Positions 43,334 to 52,009 of a stretch of 64,000 nt of DNA are shown here, in pieces (positions within the stretch are counted from its first letter, which is position 1; each line of letters begins with the position of its first letter). The position numbers and the translations under genes were made by a program. Source of the stretch: Bradyrhizobium embrapense (GTDB lineage: Bacteria; Pseudomonadota; Alphaproteobacteria; Rhizobiales; Xanthobacteraceae); contig NZ_LFIP02000010.1 in NCBI RefSeq assembly GCF_001189235.2, positions 23,109-87,108 on the forward strand, written 5' to 3'. A model generated the notes under the pieces. That model ran no database searches. It saw nothing but the letters and a program-made list of their open reading frames with translations, and had not been told where the DNA came from.

Positions 43334-44464
43334 ATGAGCGAGAAGAAGCCCGTCATCGTCTATGGCGCGTCCGGCTACACCGGCCGGCTGGTCTGCGAAT
43401 ATCTGCGCGAGTACAATATTCCTTTCATCGCCGCCGGCCGCAGCGGCGAGAAGCTCAACGCCGCGATGAAGTCGAATGTCGCCGGCATCGAGACCGCCGA
43501 CTACGAGGTGGTAACGGTGCCGCACAGCACGGCTGCGCTGACCGAACTGTTCAAGGGCGCCTCGGTGGTGCTCAACACCGTGGGTCCGTTCGCCAAGTTC
43601 GGCACCGAGGTGGTGCAGGCCTGCCTCGCCGCCAAGTGCCACTACACCGACACGACCGGCGAGCAGGACTGGCTGATCACGCTCGAACAGGAGTTCGGCA
43701 CGAAGTTCGGCAATGCCGGCCTGTTGCTCGCGCCAGGCATCGCGCAGATGTACACCACCGGCGAGATCGCCGCGCAGCTGTGCCTGGAGACACCCGGTCT
43801 CGACACGCTCGATATCGCGGTGTTCTGGGGCGGCAGCCCGACCATCGCCTCGACGCAGACCATCCTGGTCAACGCCGCGATGGCCAAGGCCTACTATCTC
43901 GAGCAGAACAAATACGTCGAGCATCAGCCCGATGCCGGCCTTACCAGCCTCGCCATCCCCGGCCAGCACGAGCTGGCGCTGGCGCTGCCCTGGGGCGGCA
44001 CCTCGCACCCGGTGTGGTTCAAGCGCGATCCGCGCGTTGCCAACGTGAAGGTGCTGGGCGGCGTGTTCAACCGCGCGCTGATGCTGGGCGTGCCGCAGAT
44101 CGTCGCCGCAGCGCTCGAGGCGACCAAGGACATGAAGCCCGACGAGCGCTATGCCGCGCTGGCGCAGACTGCTGCCGGCGTGATGAACACCATGCCGCCG
44201 CGCGAGAACCCTCGCGTCAACAAGTCGATGGATTCGGTGTATGCCTCCGGCCCGCTGGGGCGCGCGCACTGCGTCATCTACGGCAACAGCAACTACAAGC
44301 AGACCGGCATGCTGCAGGCCTTTGCCGCGGCGTATCTGCTGCAGCAGCCGCCCAAGCGCACAGGCTTCGCCTCCGGCTGCCAGGCGTTCGGACATCACGA
44401 ACTGCTCGGCCAATTGCGCAGCTTCGGCCTGATCGGCAAGCCGGTCCTGACCGTGCATGATTGA
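43334..44464 (+). CDS. Saccharopine dehydrogenase-like / enoyl-reductase family protein
   Basis: 376 residues with an N-terminal Rossmann fold (VIVYGASGYTGRLVCEYL) and the long second domain of saccharopine-dehydrogenase-like proteins, related to mycobacterial trans-acting enoyl reductases and eukaryotic SCCPDH. Family motifs GPFAKFGTEVVQACLAAKCHYTDTTGE are visible. True lysine-pathway function is unlikely from context. It follows the SDR gene by 35 bases with GGAGGAAC as ribosome site. Confidence 0.82.
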   Translation: MSEKKPVIVYGASGYTGRLVCEYLREYNIPFIAAGRSGEKLNAAMKSNVAGIETADYEVVTVPHSTAALTELFKGASVVLNTVGPFAKFGTEVVQACLAAKCHYTDTTGEQDWLITLEQEFGTKFGNAGLLLAPGIAQMYTTGEIAAQLCLETPGLDTLDIAVFWGGSPTIASTQTILVNAAMAKAYYLEQNKYVEHQPDAGLTSLAIPGQHELALALPWGGTSHPVWFKRDPRVANVKVLGGVFNRALMLGVPQIVAAALEATKDMKPDERYAALAQTAAGVMNTMPPRENPRVNKSMDSVYASGPLGRAHCVIYGNSNYKQTGMLQAFAAAYLLQQPPKRTGFASGCQAFGHHELLGQLRSFGLIGKPVLTVHD

Positions 44465-44468
44465 GCTT

Positions 44469-44490
44469 GAGCCCCGATCGGATGGGGCTC
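44469..44490 (+). terminator. Hairpin after the saccharopine-dehydrogenase-like gene
   Basis: GAGCCCC / GGGGCTC 7-base stem, 4 bases past the stop codon. No T tract follows, so it may only attenuate readthrough or protect the 3' end. Confidence 0.4.
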
Positions 44491-44508
44491 AGCATTCCGC
44501 TCCCTGAA

Positions 44509-44552
44509 GCGTTTTCGTCAGGCGGACCGGTATCCGATTTGCTCGAAAACGC
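44509..44552. repeat. Short inverted repeat (GCGTTTTCG type)
   Basis: GCGTTTTCG and CGAAAACGC are 9-base perfect arms around 26 bases, resembling the element at 60.9 kb. It sits ahead of the acyl-CoA synthetase gene. Confidence 0.5.
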
Positions 44553-44606
44553 CCCTTGCGCGGGTGACGCAGTCGCGCGTCACCCGCCCTTTGCGCGAGG
44601 CCCGCC

Positions 44607-46130
44607 ATGCGCTTCATCGATTACCTCGACAAGGGTGCCTCGCTCGGCACTGATGCGCCGTGCCTCACCATGGACGGCCGCGACCTCAGCTATGGCGAGG
44701 TGCAGCGGCTGAGCTACCGGATCGCGCGCGGGCTCGAGCGATCCGGCATCGCGCCCGGCGACAAGGTTGCGATCCTGTCCGGCAACGATCCGCTCGCGTT
44801 CTCTTGCGTGTTCGGCATCTCGCGCGCCGCCGCGGTGTGGTGCCCGATCAACCCGCGCAACGAGGCGACCGAGAACAAGTTCATCCTCGACCAGTTCGAT
44901 TGCAGCCTGCTGCTGTTTCATTCGAGCTTCGCGCCGATGGTCGAGGCCGTGCGGCAGGATCTGCCCAAGCTGCGCGCGCTGGTCTGCCTCGATACCGAAT
45001 TGCCGTTCGCGCCGTCATTCGATCGCTGGCTCAGCGGGCTCGCCGATGATGTCTATCAGCGCGAGACGATCGACGATCTCGCGATGATCCCGGGCACCGG
45101 CGGCACCACCGGCAAGCCCAAGGGCGTGATGCTCTCGGGACGCAACATCGAGGCGATGACGGCGCTGACCTTGATGGGCTATCCGTTCAAGGGCCGTCCG
45201 GTCTACCTCGCGCTGGCGCCGCTGACCCATGCCGCCGGCGTGCTTTGCTTCCCGATCATGACGCTGGGCGGCCGCGTCGTGATCATGCATCACCCCGACA
45301 TCGGCGAGTTCCTCACGCTGATCGAGCGCTATCGCGTCACGCACACATTCCTGCCGCCGACCGTGATCTACATGCTGCTCGATCATCCGAGGCTCGATGC
45401 GACCGACCGCAGCTCGCTGCAATGCTTCTGGTACGGCGCGGCACCGATTTCGGCGACGCGGCTCGCGGAAGCGTTGCAACGGATCGGGCCGATGGCGCAG
45501 TTGTTCGGCCAGACCGAGGCGCCGATGATGATCTCGATGATGGCGCCGGCCGATCACTACAATGCGGACGGCTCCATCGCGATGGAGCGCCTTGCCTCCG
45601 CCGGACGGATCGGCCCGCTGGTGCAGGCCGGCATCATGGATGGCGACGGCAAGCTGCTGCCCTCGGGATCGCGCGGCGAGATCGTGGTGCGTGGTTCGCT
45701 CGTCATGGCAGGCTACTACAAGAACCCGGAGGCCACACGCGAGGCCTCGGCGCATGGCTGGCACCACACTGGTGATATCGGCTACATCGACGACGACGGC
45801 TACCTCTACATCGTCGATCGCGCCAAGGACATGATCATCACCGGCGGCTTCAACGTCTATTCGATCGAGGTCGAGAATGCGTTGCGTGCCCATGAGGCGG
45901 TACAGGATTGCGCCGTCATCGGGCTGCCCGACGACAAATGGGGCGAGCGCATCGTCGCCGTGGTGCAGCCGCGCGCCGGCCAAACCGTCGATGCGATTGC
46001 GCTCGCCGCCTTCGTCAAGCAGCAGATCGGCAGCATCAAGACGCCGAAGCAGATCGAGGTCTGGAATGATCTGCCACGTTCCAAGGTCGGCAAGGTGCTG
46101 AAGCCCGACATCCGCGCGCGGCTGGCCTGA
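44607..46130 (+). CDS. AMP-forming acyl-CoA synthetase
   Basis: 507 residues of the ANL superfamily. The P-loop is IPGTGGTTGKPKGVML (near 165); then YGAAPI, the adenine-binding GQTEAPMM, HTGDIGYIDDDGYLYIVDRAKDMIITGG (hinge region) and the C-terminal lysine PRSKVGKVLKPD are all present. It activates a carboxylic acid to acyl-CoA via acyl-AMP. It is the third gene in a unit with the SDR and saccharopine-dehydrogenase-like genes, though a hairpin and repeat separate it. Confidence 0.92.
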   Translation: MRFIDYLDKGASLGTDAPCLTMDGRDLSYGEVQRLSYRIARGLERSGIAPGDKVAILSGNDPLAFSCVFGISRAAAVWCPINPRNEATENKFILDQFDCSLLLFHSSFAPMVEAVRQDLPKLRALVCLDTELPFAPSFDRWLSGLADDVYQRETIDDLAMIPGTGGTTGKPKGVMLSGRNIEAMTALTLMGYPFKGRPVYLALAPLTHAAGVLCFPIMTLGGRVVIMHHPDIGEFLTLIERYRVTHTFLPPTVIYMLLDHPRLDATDRSSLQCFWYGAAPISATRLAEALQRIGPMAQLFGQTEAPMMISMMAPADHYNADGSIAMERLASAGRIGPLVQAGIMDGDGKLLPSGSRGEIVVRGSLVMAGYYKNPEATREASAHGWHHTGDIGYIDDDGYLYIVDRAKDMIITGGFNVYSIEVENALRAHEAVQDCAVIGLPDDKWGERIVAVVQPRAGQTVDAIALAAFVKQQIGSIKTPKQIEVWNDLPRSKVGKVLKPDIRARLA

Positions 46131-46206
46131 ACGTGTATTGACAACTTGCCGGTGACGCCAGAAGACGGTCGTGCGCAATATTGCGCGTGCGAACCAGGGA
46201 TGGCTG

Positions 46207-46545
46207 ATGTCCCGCGATTTTCGCCTTGACCGTGCTCCGATCGATGTTCTCGCCTACGAGCTCGCCGAGGAGCGGGCGAGCGCACTCGGACGCATGGGCC
46301 GCGCGCTGGAACAGGCGCTCGCTAAGCTGCGCGAGTTCGATGCTGCCCATCAGCCCTCCGAAGCAAGACAACAGGCGCGCCGCATCCTTGTGCGGGAGGC
46401 CGGTCATGCGCTCTGGATGTTCGTGGTGCAGCGGGAGGCGTGCGGGTTGCGCAACAACCGCATGCTGATGCGCGACTACAACGTGCCCGGCGAGGTGCAG
46501 CTCAGCATGGGGCCGATGCTCGCCGCATCAAACACATCGTCATAA
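46207..46545 (+). CDS. Small hypothetical protein (possibly DUF6665)
   Basis: 112 residues, helical and charged, with a conserved-looking middle (GRMGRALEQALAKLREFDA) and NNRMLMRDYNVPGEVQLSMGP. It resembles a rhizobial small-protein family I recall as DUF6665; that name is uncertain. No signal or membrane segment. The first ATG of the frame (46171) has no support, so the second, at 46207, is used. It ends at a terminator shared with the convergent heat-shock unit. Confidence 0.6.
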   Translation: MSRDFRLDRAPIDVLAYELAEERASALGRMGRALEQALAKLREFDAAHQPSEARQQARRILVREAGHALWMFVVQREACGLRNNRMLMRDYNVPGEVQLSMGPMLAASNTSS

Positions 46546-46563
46546 AGGATACGGCCATAAAAA

Positions 46564-46602
46564 ATGCGCGGGCGGCCTCGGTGTCGAGGCCTGCCCGCGC
46601 AT
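46564..46602 (-). terminator. Intrinsic terminator of the hsp20-DUF1150 unit
   Basis: ATGCGCGGGC / GCCCGCGCAT with inner GCCTCG / CGAGGC arms around a GTGT loop, followed on the minus strand by TTTTTT. It stands between convergent genes and can also stop plus-strand transcription, though no T run follows on that side. Confidence 0.8.
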
Positions 46603-46633
46603 CGAACTCGCGGATGTTGGATTGAGCCGGGCG

Positions 46634-46903
46634 TCAGTGGACGCTGACGGCCTGCAGCTCGTTGCTCCAGGCGTTCGCGATCGCGGCTTCGCGGCTGTCG
46701 GTCAGCATGATCGGCGTGCCGTCGGCGGCATGCAGTGCGAACAGCTTGAGGCCCGGCGCGATCTTCGGCGCCTGCGGAAAGAGATCGGGCACGTCCTCGG
46801 AACGGACCTGCTTCACATAGGCGATATGACCTTCGCCCAGATGGGCCAGCGCTTCCGGCGTGACGTTGCTGGATTCGATGGTGGTGGTACTCATGTCACT
46901 CAT
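46634..46903 (-). CDS. DUF1150 family protein
   Basis: 89 residues matching DUF1150, a small protein family regularly encoded just downstream of hsp20 genes in Rhizobiales. Typical features are EALAHLGEGHIAYVKQV and the C-terminal ALHAADGTPIMLTDSREAA. GAGGAG precedes the ATG by 8 bases. It is probably cotranscribed with hsp20 (50-base spacing). Function is unknown; a link to proteostasis is inferred from neighbourhood. Confidence 0.88.
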   Translation of the reverse strand: MSDMSTTTIESSNVTPEALAHLGEGHIAYVKQVRSEDVPDLFPQAPKIAPGLKLFALHAADGTPIMLTDSREAAIANAWSNELQAVSVH

Positions 46904-46953
46904 GGTCTCGACTCCTCAGTCAGATAAGCGGTCGAGTCCGCTCCTTGTTTCTA

Positions 46954-47379
46954 TTATTCGTGTTCATTGATAGCGATTGTCTTAATGACCCGTTCAGGTT
47001 CTGGCCTCGCCAGGTCGATCGACAACAGCCCGTTCTTCAGATCCGCGCCCAGCACCTGCATCCCCTCCGCCAGCACGAAGGTGCGCTGGAAGTGGCGCGC
47101 GGCGATGCCGCGATGGATGTATTGCCGAGCCTTGTCGTCCTGCTGGCGGCCGCGGATGACGAGCTGATTTTCCTCAATAGTTACATCGAGTTGGTCGCGG
47201 GTGAAGCCCGCCACCGCCAACGTGATGCGGAGCCGCTCGGGCTGCCCGTTGGTACGGTCGCACCGTTCGATGTTGTACGGAGGATAGCCGTCAGCGCCCT
47301 TCACGACGCGGTCGAGCGCACGCTCGATCTCGTCGAATCCCAGAAGGAACGGACTGGACAACGATGGAACACGAGACAT
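46954..47379 (-). CDS. Small heat-shock protein, Hsp20/alpha-crystallin family
   Basis: 141 residues. The alpha-crystallin domain spans roughly 35-130 (YNIERCDRTNGQPERLRITLA, then the conserved GAD-x-KNGLLSIDL near the end as LGADLKNGLLSIDL). It forms oligomers that hold unfolded proteins for refolding. The start at 47379 is set by AGGA and the adjoining thermometer hairpin; upstream frame is leader RNA. Controlled by a sigma32-like promoter and a ROSE-like leader. Confidence 0.93.
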   Translation of the reverse strand: MSRVPSLSSPFLLGFDEIERALDRVVKGADGYPPYNIERCDRTNGQPERLRITLAVAGFTRDQLDVTIEENQLVIRGRQQDDKARQYIHRGIAARHFQRTFVLAEGMQVLGADLKNGLLSIDLARPEPERVIKTIAINEHE

Positions 47380-47456
47380 TACAAAGTCCTCTCGAAGCGA
47401 CTTTGAGGGGCCCTTGCGGCACCCCATGCAACCGGCGGGCCGTCTGGCCTGCCGGT
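47380..47456 (-). ncRNA. ROSE-type RNA thermometer in the hsp20 leader
   Basis: Three successive hairpins read in the transcript: ACCGGC-A-GGCC / GGCC-C-GCCGGT (47431-47456), GGGG / CCCC with inner pairs (47407-47425), and the last CAAAGTC / GACTTTG (47382-47405). In the last, UCGCU pairs with the AGGA ribosome site with one bulged G, exactly the U(U/C)GCU signature of ROSE elements, which melt at heat-shock temperature. The AUG is 3 bases past the stem. Confidence 0.82.
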
Positions 47457-47465
47457 CAGTGAGGG

Positions 47466-47494
47466 ATATGGGGGCGATCTGGATAGCGTTCAAG
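47466..47494 (-). promoter_or_regulatory. Sigma32 (RpoH)-like promoter of hsp20
   Basis: CTTGAA (47489-47494), 15 bases, then CCCCATAT (47466-47473): a near-perfect heat-shock promoter. Transcription would begin a few bases before the first ROSE hairpin, so promoter and leader fit together. Confidence 0.75.
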
Positions 47495-47550
47495 CAGCCC
47501 CGAAACCAGCCTAAACGCCCGCAACATGAGGGTAAATTCTTCCCGATCGG

Positions 47551-48633
47551 TTACGGGCTGACGCGCTTGCGGCCGTCGGCGGTAAATAGATGCAGTTTAT
47601 CGCGTGGCGCAACCGCCCGGATCCGCTCGCCGACGGCAGGTCCAGTGGCGCCGGGAACCCGGACGATGACCTCGCCCGGCGGCAGCTCGCCCGGATTGGC
47701 GGCAACGCCTCGCTCCTCGCGCTGGCGGCTGCCGTAGACGAAGGTCTCGGCACCGACATGCTCGATCGCCTCGACCGTCAGGCCGAGCGCGACGCCGCCG
47801 GCGGCAGTCTCGGCCGTGATCACGAAATCCTCCGGCCGGATACCGACGATGCCGGCGCCATCGGCGCCCGCGATCTGGGAGGTCAGCTCGTCCGAACGCA
47901 GCGGCATCAGGTTCATCGGCGGCGCGCCGATGAAGGAGGCGACGAAGGTGGTCGCCGGCTTCTGATAGATGTCCAGCGGATTGCCGATCTGCTCGACCTG
48001 GCCGCCATTCATCACCACGAGGATGTCGGCGAGCGTCATCGCCTCGAGCTGGTCGTGGGTGACGTAGATCGAGGTGGTGTTGAGCCGGCGCTGCAGCTTG
48101 CGGATCTCGACCCGCATCGCGATGCGCAGCTTGGCGTCGAGGTTCGACAGCGGCTCGTCGAACAGGAACACTTTCGGCTGGCGCACGATGGCGCGGCCCA
48201 TCGCGACGCGCTGGCGCTGGCCGCCGGAGAGCTGCCGCGGCTTGCGCTCCAGCATCGGCGACAGTTCGAGGACGCGGGCGGCTTCCTCGACGCGGGTCTT
48301 GATCTCGGCTTCAGCCATGCCGCGGTTGCGCAGGCCATAGGCCATGTTGTTGTAGACGCTCATATGCGGGTAGAGCGCGTAGTTCTGGAACACCATCGCG
48401 ATGTCGCGATCGGCGGGCTCGATCTGGTTGACGACGCGGCCGCCGATGTCGATCTCGCCGCCGGTGATGGTCTCCAGCCCCGCGACCATGCGCAACAGCG
48501 TGGACTTGCCGCAGCCGCTTGGGCCGACCAGCACGCAGAACTGGCCGTCGCCGACGTCGACATCGACGCCCTTGATGGCCTCGAAGCCGCCGGGATAGGT
48601 CTTGCGGACGCTGCGCAGCGTGACGTTAGCCAT
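47551..48633 (-). CDS. ugpC: sn-Glycerol-3-phosphate ABC transporter ATPase
   Basis: 360 residues of the MalK/UgpC type: LVGPSGCGKSTLLRMVAG (Walker A), LSGGQRQRVAMGRAIVR (signature), VFLFDEPLSNLDAKLR (Walker B), and a C-terminal regulatory OB domain (VVGIRPEDF-like region). The ATG at 48633 gives the normal MANVTLRSVRKTYPGG start. Last gene of ugpBAEC; its ATG overlaps the ugpE stop. Confidence 0.93.
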   Translation of the reverse strand: MANVTLRSVRKTYPGGFEAIKGVDVDVGDGQFCVLVGPSGCGKSTLLRMVAGLETITGGEIDIGGRVVNQIEPADRDIAMVFQNYALYPHMSVYNNMAYGLRNRGMAEAEIKTRVEEAARVLELSPMLERKPRQLSGGQRQRVAMGRAIVRQPKVFLFDEPLSNLDAKLRIAMRVEIRKLQRRLNTTSIYVTHDQLEAMTLADILVVMNGGQVEQIGNPLDIYQKPATTFVASFIGAPPMNLMPLRSDELTSQIAGADGAGIVGIRPEDFVITAETAAGGVALGLTVEAIEHVGAETFVYGSRQREERGVAANPGELPPGEVIVRVPGATGPAVGERIRAVAPRDKLHLFTADGRKRVSP

Positions 48634-49481
48634 TACTTTTCCGTCTCCACCAATCCGCGCACGAACAGTTTCTGCATCACGACGACGACGAACACCGGCG
48701 GCAGCATCGCGAGCAGCGCCGTCGCCATCACCACAGGCCATTCGGTCAGCGCGTCGGTCGTGGTGATCATCTTGCGGATGCCGACCTGGATGGTCTGCAT
48801 GTCGTCGCGCGTGGTGATCAAAAGCGGCCAGAGATACTGATTCCAGCCGAGGATGAACAGGATCACGAACAGCGCGGCCATGTTGGTGCGCGAGAGCGGC
48901 AGCAGCGTATCCCAGAAGAAGCGGAACGGGCCTGCGCCGTCGATGCGCGAGGCCTCCAGCAATTCATCCGGCACGGTCATGAAGAACTGCCGGAACAGCA
49001 GCGTCGCGGTGGCGGAGGCGATCAGCGGCAGCGACAGGCCGGCATAGCTGTCGAGCAGATGCAGATCGGCAACGATCTTGTAGGTCGGATAGATGCGTAC
49101 CTCGACCGGCAGCATCAAGGTGATGAAGATGATCCAGAAGATCGCCATCCGGAACGGAAACCGGAAATAGACGATCGCGTAGGCCGAGATGATCGAGATC
49201 GCGATCTTGCCGACCGCGATCAGCAGCGCCATGATCAGCGAGTTCAGCATCATGTTGAGCACCGGCTCGCGGGTCGAGCCGCTCGTGCCGACGAACAGCG
49301 TCTGGTAGTAGGTCTCGAGGAAATGGCCGCCGGGCAGCAGCGACATCTGGCCGTTGGCGATGACGGCGTTGTCCTGGGTCGAGGCGACGAGCGCCAGATA
49401 GACCGGGAAGGCGACGATCGCGATCCCGATCCACAGGATGATGTGAGCCAGATAGCGCTGGAAGCCTTCCTCCTCGACCAT
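48633..49481 (-). CDS. ugpE: sn-Glycerol-3-phosphate ABC transporter permease
   Basis: 282 residues with six membrane helices and the permease EAA-type loop (LLEASRIDGAGPFRFFWDTLLPLS). It pairs with UgpA to form the channel. Start MVEEEGFQRYL follows directly on the ugpA stop (TGATG overlap). Confidence 0.93.
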   Translation of the reverse strand: MVEEEGFQRYLAHIILWIGIAIVAFPVYLALVASTQDNAVIANGQMSLLPGGHFLETYYQTLFVGTSGSTREPVLNMMLNSLIMALLIAVGKIAISIISAYAIVYFRFPFRMAIFWIIFITLMLPVEVRIYPTYKIVADLHLLDSYAGLSLPLIASATATLLFRQFFMTVPDELLEASRIDGAGPFRFFWDTLLPLSRTNMAALFVILFILGWNQYLWPLLITTRDDMQTIQVGIRKMITTTDALTEWPVVMATALLAMLPPVFVVVVMQKLFVRGLVETEK

Positions 49482-50362
49482 CAGTAGGTCACCTTGCGTT
49501 CGACGAAGCGGAACTGGATGCCCGTCAGCACGACGACGATGACCATCAGAATGACCGATTGCGCCGCCGAGGAGCCGAGATTGCCGCCGAGCAGGCCGTC
49601 CGTGTAGACCTTGTAGACCAGCGTTTCGGTCGCCTTGCCGGGGCCGCCGCGGGTCATCGTGTCGATGATGCCGAAGGTGTCGAAGAAGGCGTAGACGATG
49701 TTGATGACCAGCAGGAAGAAGATGGTCGGCGACAGCAGCGGGAAGATCACGGTCCAGAACCGCCGCATCGGGCGGGCGCCGTCGATCGCGGCGGCCTCGA
49801 TCACGCTCTTCGGGATGCTCTGCAGGCCTGCGAGGAAGAACAGGAAATTGTAGGAGATCTGCTTCCAGGCCGCGGCGAGGATGATCAGGGCCGCCGCCTG
49901 GTCGCCGTTGAGCAGTGGATTCCAGTCGACGCCCATGGCGCGCAGATAGCGGGACAGCACACCGAGCGAAGGGTGCAGCATGAACACCCAGAGCACGCCG
50001 ACCACCGGCGGGGCGACGGCGTAGGGCCAGATCAGCAGCGTGCGGTAGAGCGTCGAGCCGCGCAGCGGCTTGTCGGCCATCACGGCGAGCAGCAGCGCGA
50101 ACGACAGCGAGGACACTGCGATCGCGAACGAGAACGCGAAGGTTCGGACGATCGCGGCGAAATAGGCCGGGTCCTTGAACAATTCGAGATAGTTCTCGAA
50201 CCACACGAAGCTGGTGGAAAGGCCGAAGGCGTCCTGCAGCAGGAAGGACTGGATCACCGCCTGCGCGGCCGGCCAGTAGAAGAAGATCAGGACGATCGCG
50301 AGTTGCGGGGCAACCAGCGCGTACGGCAACAGCTTTGATTGGAAAATCGATTGCTTCTGCAT
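49481..50362 (-). CDS. ugpA: sn-Glycerol-3-phosphate ABC transporter permease
   Basis: 293 residues with six helices and the loop VIEAAAIDGARPMRRFWTVIFPLLSP, which contacts the ATPase. The N-terminus (PYALVAPQLAIVLIFFYWPAAQA) matches UgpA. It imports glycerol-3-phosphate or glycerophosphodiesters as phosphate and carbon source. Confidence 0.93.
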   Translation of the reverse strand: MQKQSIFQSKLLPYALVAPQLAIVLIFFYWPAAQAVIQSFLLQDAFGLSTSFVWFENYLELFKDPAYFAAIVRTFAFSFAIAVSSLSFALLLAVMADKPLRGSTLYRTLLIWPYAVAPPVVGVLWVFMLHPSLGVLSRYLRAMGVDWNPLLNGDQAAALIILAAAWKQISYNFLFFLAGLQSIPKSVIEAAAIDGARPMRRFWTVIFPLLSPTIFFLLVINIVYAFFDTFGIIDTMTRGGPGKATETLVYKVYTDGLLGGNLGSSAAQSVILMVIVVVLTGIQFRFVERKVTY

Positions 50363-50426
50363 GATCTCGGAAGAATTGGCAGGCCGCGCGCTTGCGGCCT
50401 GCCGGGTGCCTCAAGGCATCATCATG

Positions 50427-51746
50427 TCAGTGGACGGCGGTCTTTTCAAACTGCCGCAGCATCTGGTTGCCGCGCTCGACGGCCGAGTCCAGCGCCTGCT
50501 TGGCGGTCTTCTTGCCGGCCAGCGCCTGCTCGATCTCCTCCGACCACATGTCGCGCAGCTGCACCATGTTGCCGAGACGCAGACCGCGGGAGTTCTCGGT
50601 CGGCTCCTTGTTGGTGAGTTCGAGCAGCGGGGTCTCCAGATAGGGCTGGTCCTTGTAGAAGCCCTCTTCCTTGGCCTTGGCGTAAGCCGCCTTGGTGATC
50701 GGCAGATAGCCCGAGGCCTTGTGGATCCAGACCTGGCGGTCGGTGTCCGAGAGGAAGGTCAGGAATTTGGCGACGCCCTTGTATTCCTCGGCCGATTTGC
50801 CGCCCATGATCCAGAGCGAGGCGCCACCGATGATCGAGTTCTGCGGTGCGCTCTTGACGTCGGGATAATAGGGCATCGGCGCGGCGGTGAAGTTGAACTT
50901 GGCCTGCGCCTTGACGTTGCCGAAGAAGGCCGACGAGGTCAGGTAGATCGGGCACTCGCCGGAGGTGAAGCGGCCTTCGCCGGTGTTGGTGCGGCCGGCA
51001 TAGTCGTAGGTCTTGTCCTTCTGCAGCTCGACCAGGTTCTCGAGATGCTTGACCTGCAGCGGGCCGTTGAATTCGAGCACGGTGTCGAAGCCGTCGAGGC
51101 CGTTGGCCTTGCTGGCGAGCGGCACGTTGTGCCATGCCGAGAGCTGCTCGAGATTGACCCAGGTGACCCACGAGCCGGAGAAGCCGCAGGTGGCGTAGCC
51201 GGCGGCCTTCAGTTTCTTGGCGTCCTCGAACACCTGCGGCCAGGTCTTCGGGATCTCGGCGATGTTGGCCTTCTTCAGCGCGTCGAGATTGACCCACATC
51301 ACGGTCGAGGACGAGTTGAAGGGGAACGACAGCATCTCGCCCTTCGAGGTCGAGTAGTAGCCGGTGATCGCGGGCAGATAGACGCTCGGATCGAACTTCT
51401 CGCCGGCGTCGGCCATCAGCTTGTAGACCGGCTTCACGGCGCCGGTGGCGGCCATCATGGTCGCGGTGCCGACCTCGAACACCTGCATGATGGCCGGCGC
51501 GTTGCCGGCACGGAAGGCGGCGATGCCGGCGTTCATGGTGTCGGCATAGCCGCCCTTGTAGGTCGGGATCACCTTGTAGTCGGACTGCGAAGCGTTGAAG
51601 TCGTTGGCCAGCTTGACGATGACGTCGTTGTTGGCGCCGGTCATCGCGTGCCACCACTGAATCTCCGTCACCGCAAACGCAGGCGACGCGAATACAAGTG
51701 CGGCAGCGGCTGCCGCAGCAGCGCCAAGTCGTCTGAAGATCATCAA
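50427..51746 (-). CDS. ugpB: sn-Glycerol-3-phosphate ABC transporter substrate-binding protein
   Basis: 439 residues: Sec signal (AAAAAALVFASPAFA) then a family 1 extracellular solute-binding fold with TEIQWWHAMTGANNDVIVKLANDFN and YKGGYADTMNAGIAAFRAGNAP, strongly UgpB-like. GGGAGGGG precedes the ATG. First gene of the operon; ugp operons are usually PhoB-controlled, but no clear Pho box was found by eye in the upstream 260 bases. Confidence 0.94.
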   Translation of the reverse strand: MMIFRRLGAAAAAAAALVFASPAFAVTEIQWWHAMTGANNDVIVKLANDFNASQSDYKVIPTYKGGYADTMNAGIAAFRAGNAPAIMQVFEVGTATMMAATGAVKPVYKLMADAGEKFDPSVYLPAITGYYSTSKGEMLSFPFNSSSTVMWVNLDALKKANIAEIPKTWPQVFEDAKKLKAAGYATCGFSGSWVTWVNLEQLSAWHNVPLASKANGLDGFDTVLEFNGPLQVKHLENLVELQKDKTYDYAGRTNTGEGRFTSGECPIYLTSSAFFGNVKAQAKFNFTAAPMPYYPDVKSAPQNSIIGGASLWIMGGKSAEEYKGVAKFLTFLSDTDRQVWIHKASGYLPITKAAYAKAKEEGFYKDQPYLETPLLELTNKEPTENSRGLRLGNMVQLRDMWSEEIEQALAGKKTAKQALDSAVERGNQMLRQFEKTAVH

Positions 51747-51900
51747 AAGCCCCTCCCGGTTGGAACGCCATCTTTCGTTGCGCGCGTTATCAGCGCCGGA
51801 TGACGTTCAAATGACCGTATAAACGAAAGCCATGGTAGGGGGGAAGCCGAGGCGAAGGGAAGCGGTAAAAAAGGCTGACATCGCAGCCCACGTGCGTGCG

Positions 51901-51926
51901 GTGCAACGCCGGACGCGACGTTGCAC
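51901..51926. repeat. Inverted repeat upstream of ugpB
   Basis: GTGCAACG / CGTTGCAC, 8-base perfect arms around 10 bases, about 155 bases ahead of ugpB. It could be a regulator site or a stem in readthrough RNA from the CoA-transferase gene. Confidence 0.35.
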
Positions 51927-51964
51927 CGCAGGGGCAGGACGTGTTGGCTTGACGGAAAACCGGT

Positions 51965-51993
51965 GCCCGTCCCACATCGCGTGCGGGACGGGC
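51965..51993 (-). terminator. Hairpin after the CaiB-type gene
   Basis: GCCCGTCCC / GGGACGGGC 9-base GC stem starting 17 bases beyond the stop, followed on the minus strand by ACCGGTTTTCC. Probable terminator with a weak T tract. Confidence 0.6.
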
Positions 51994-52009
51994 TTGGTTC
52001 GAGGTGCTA

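Noticed and set aside
50363..51803. 480-residue plus-strand frame opposite ugpB
   Set aside because: Antisense of ugpB with Arg/Gly/His-rich composition; ugpB has signal peptide, fold and operon context.
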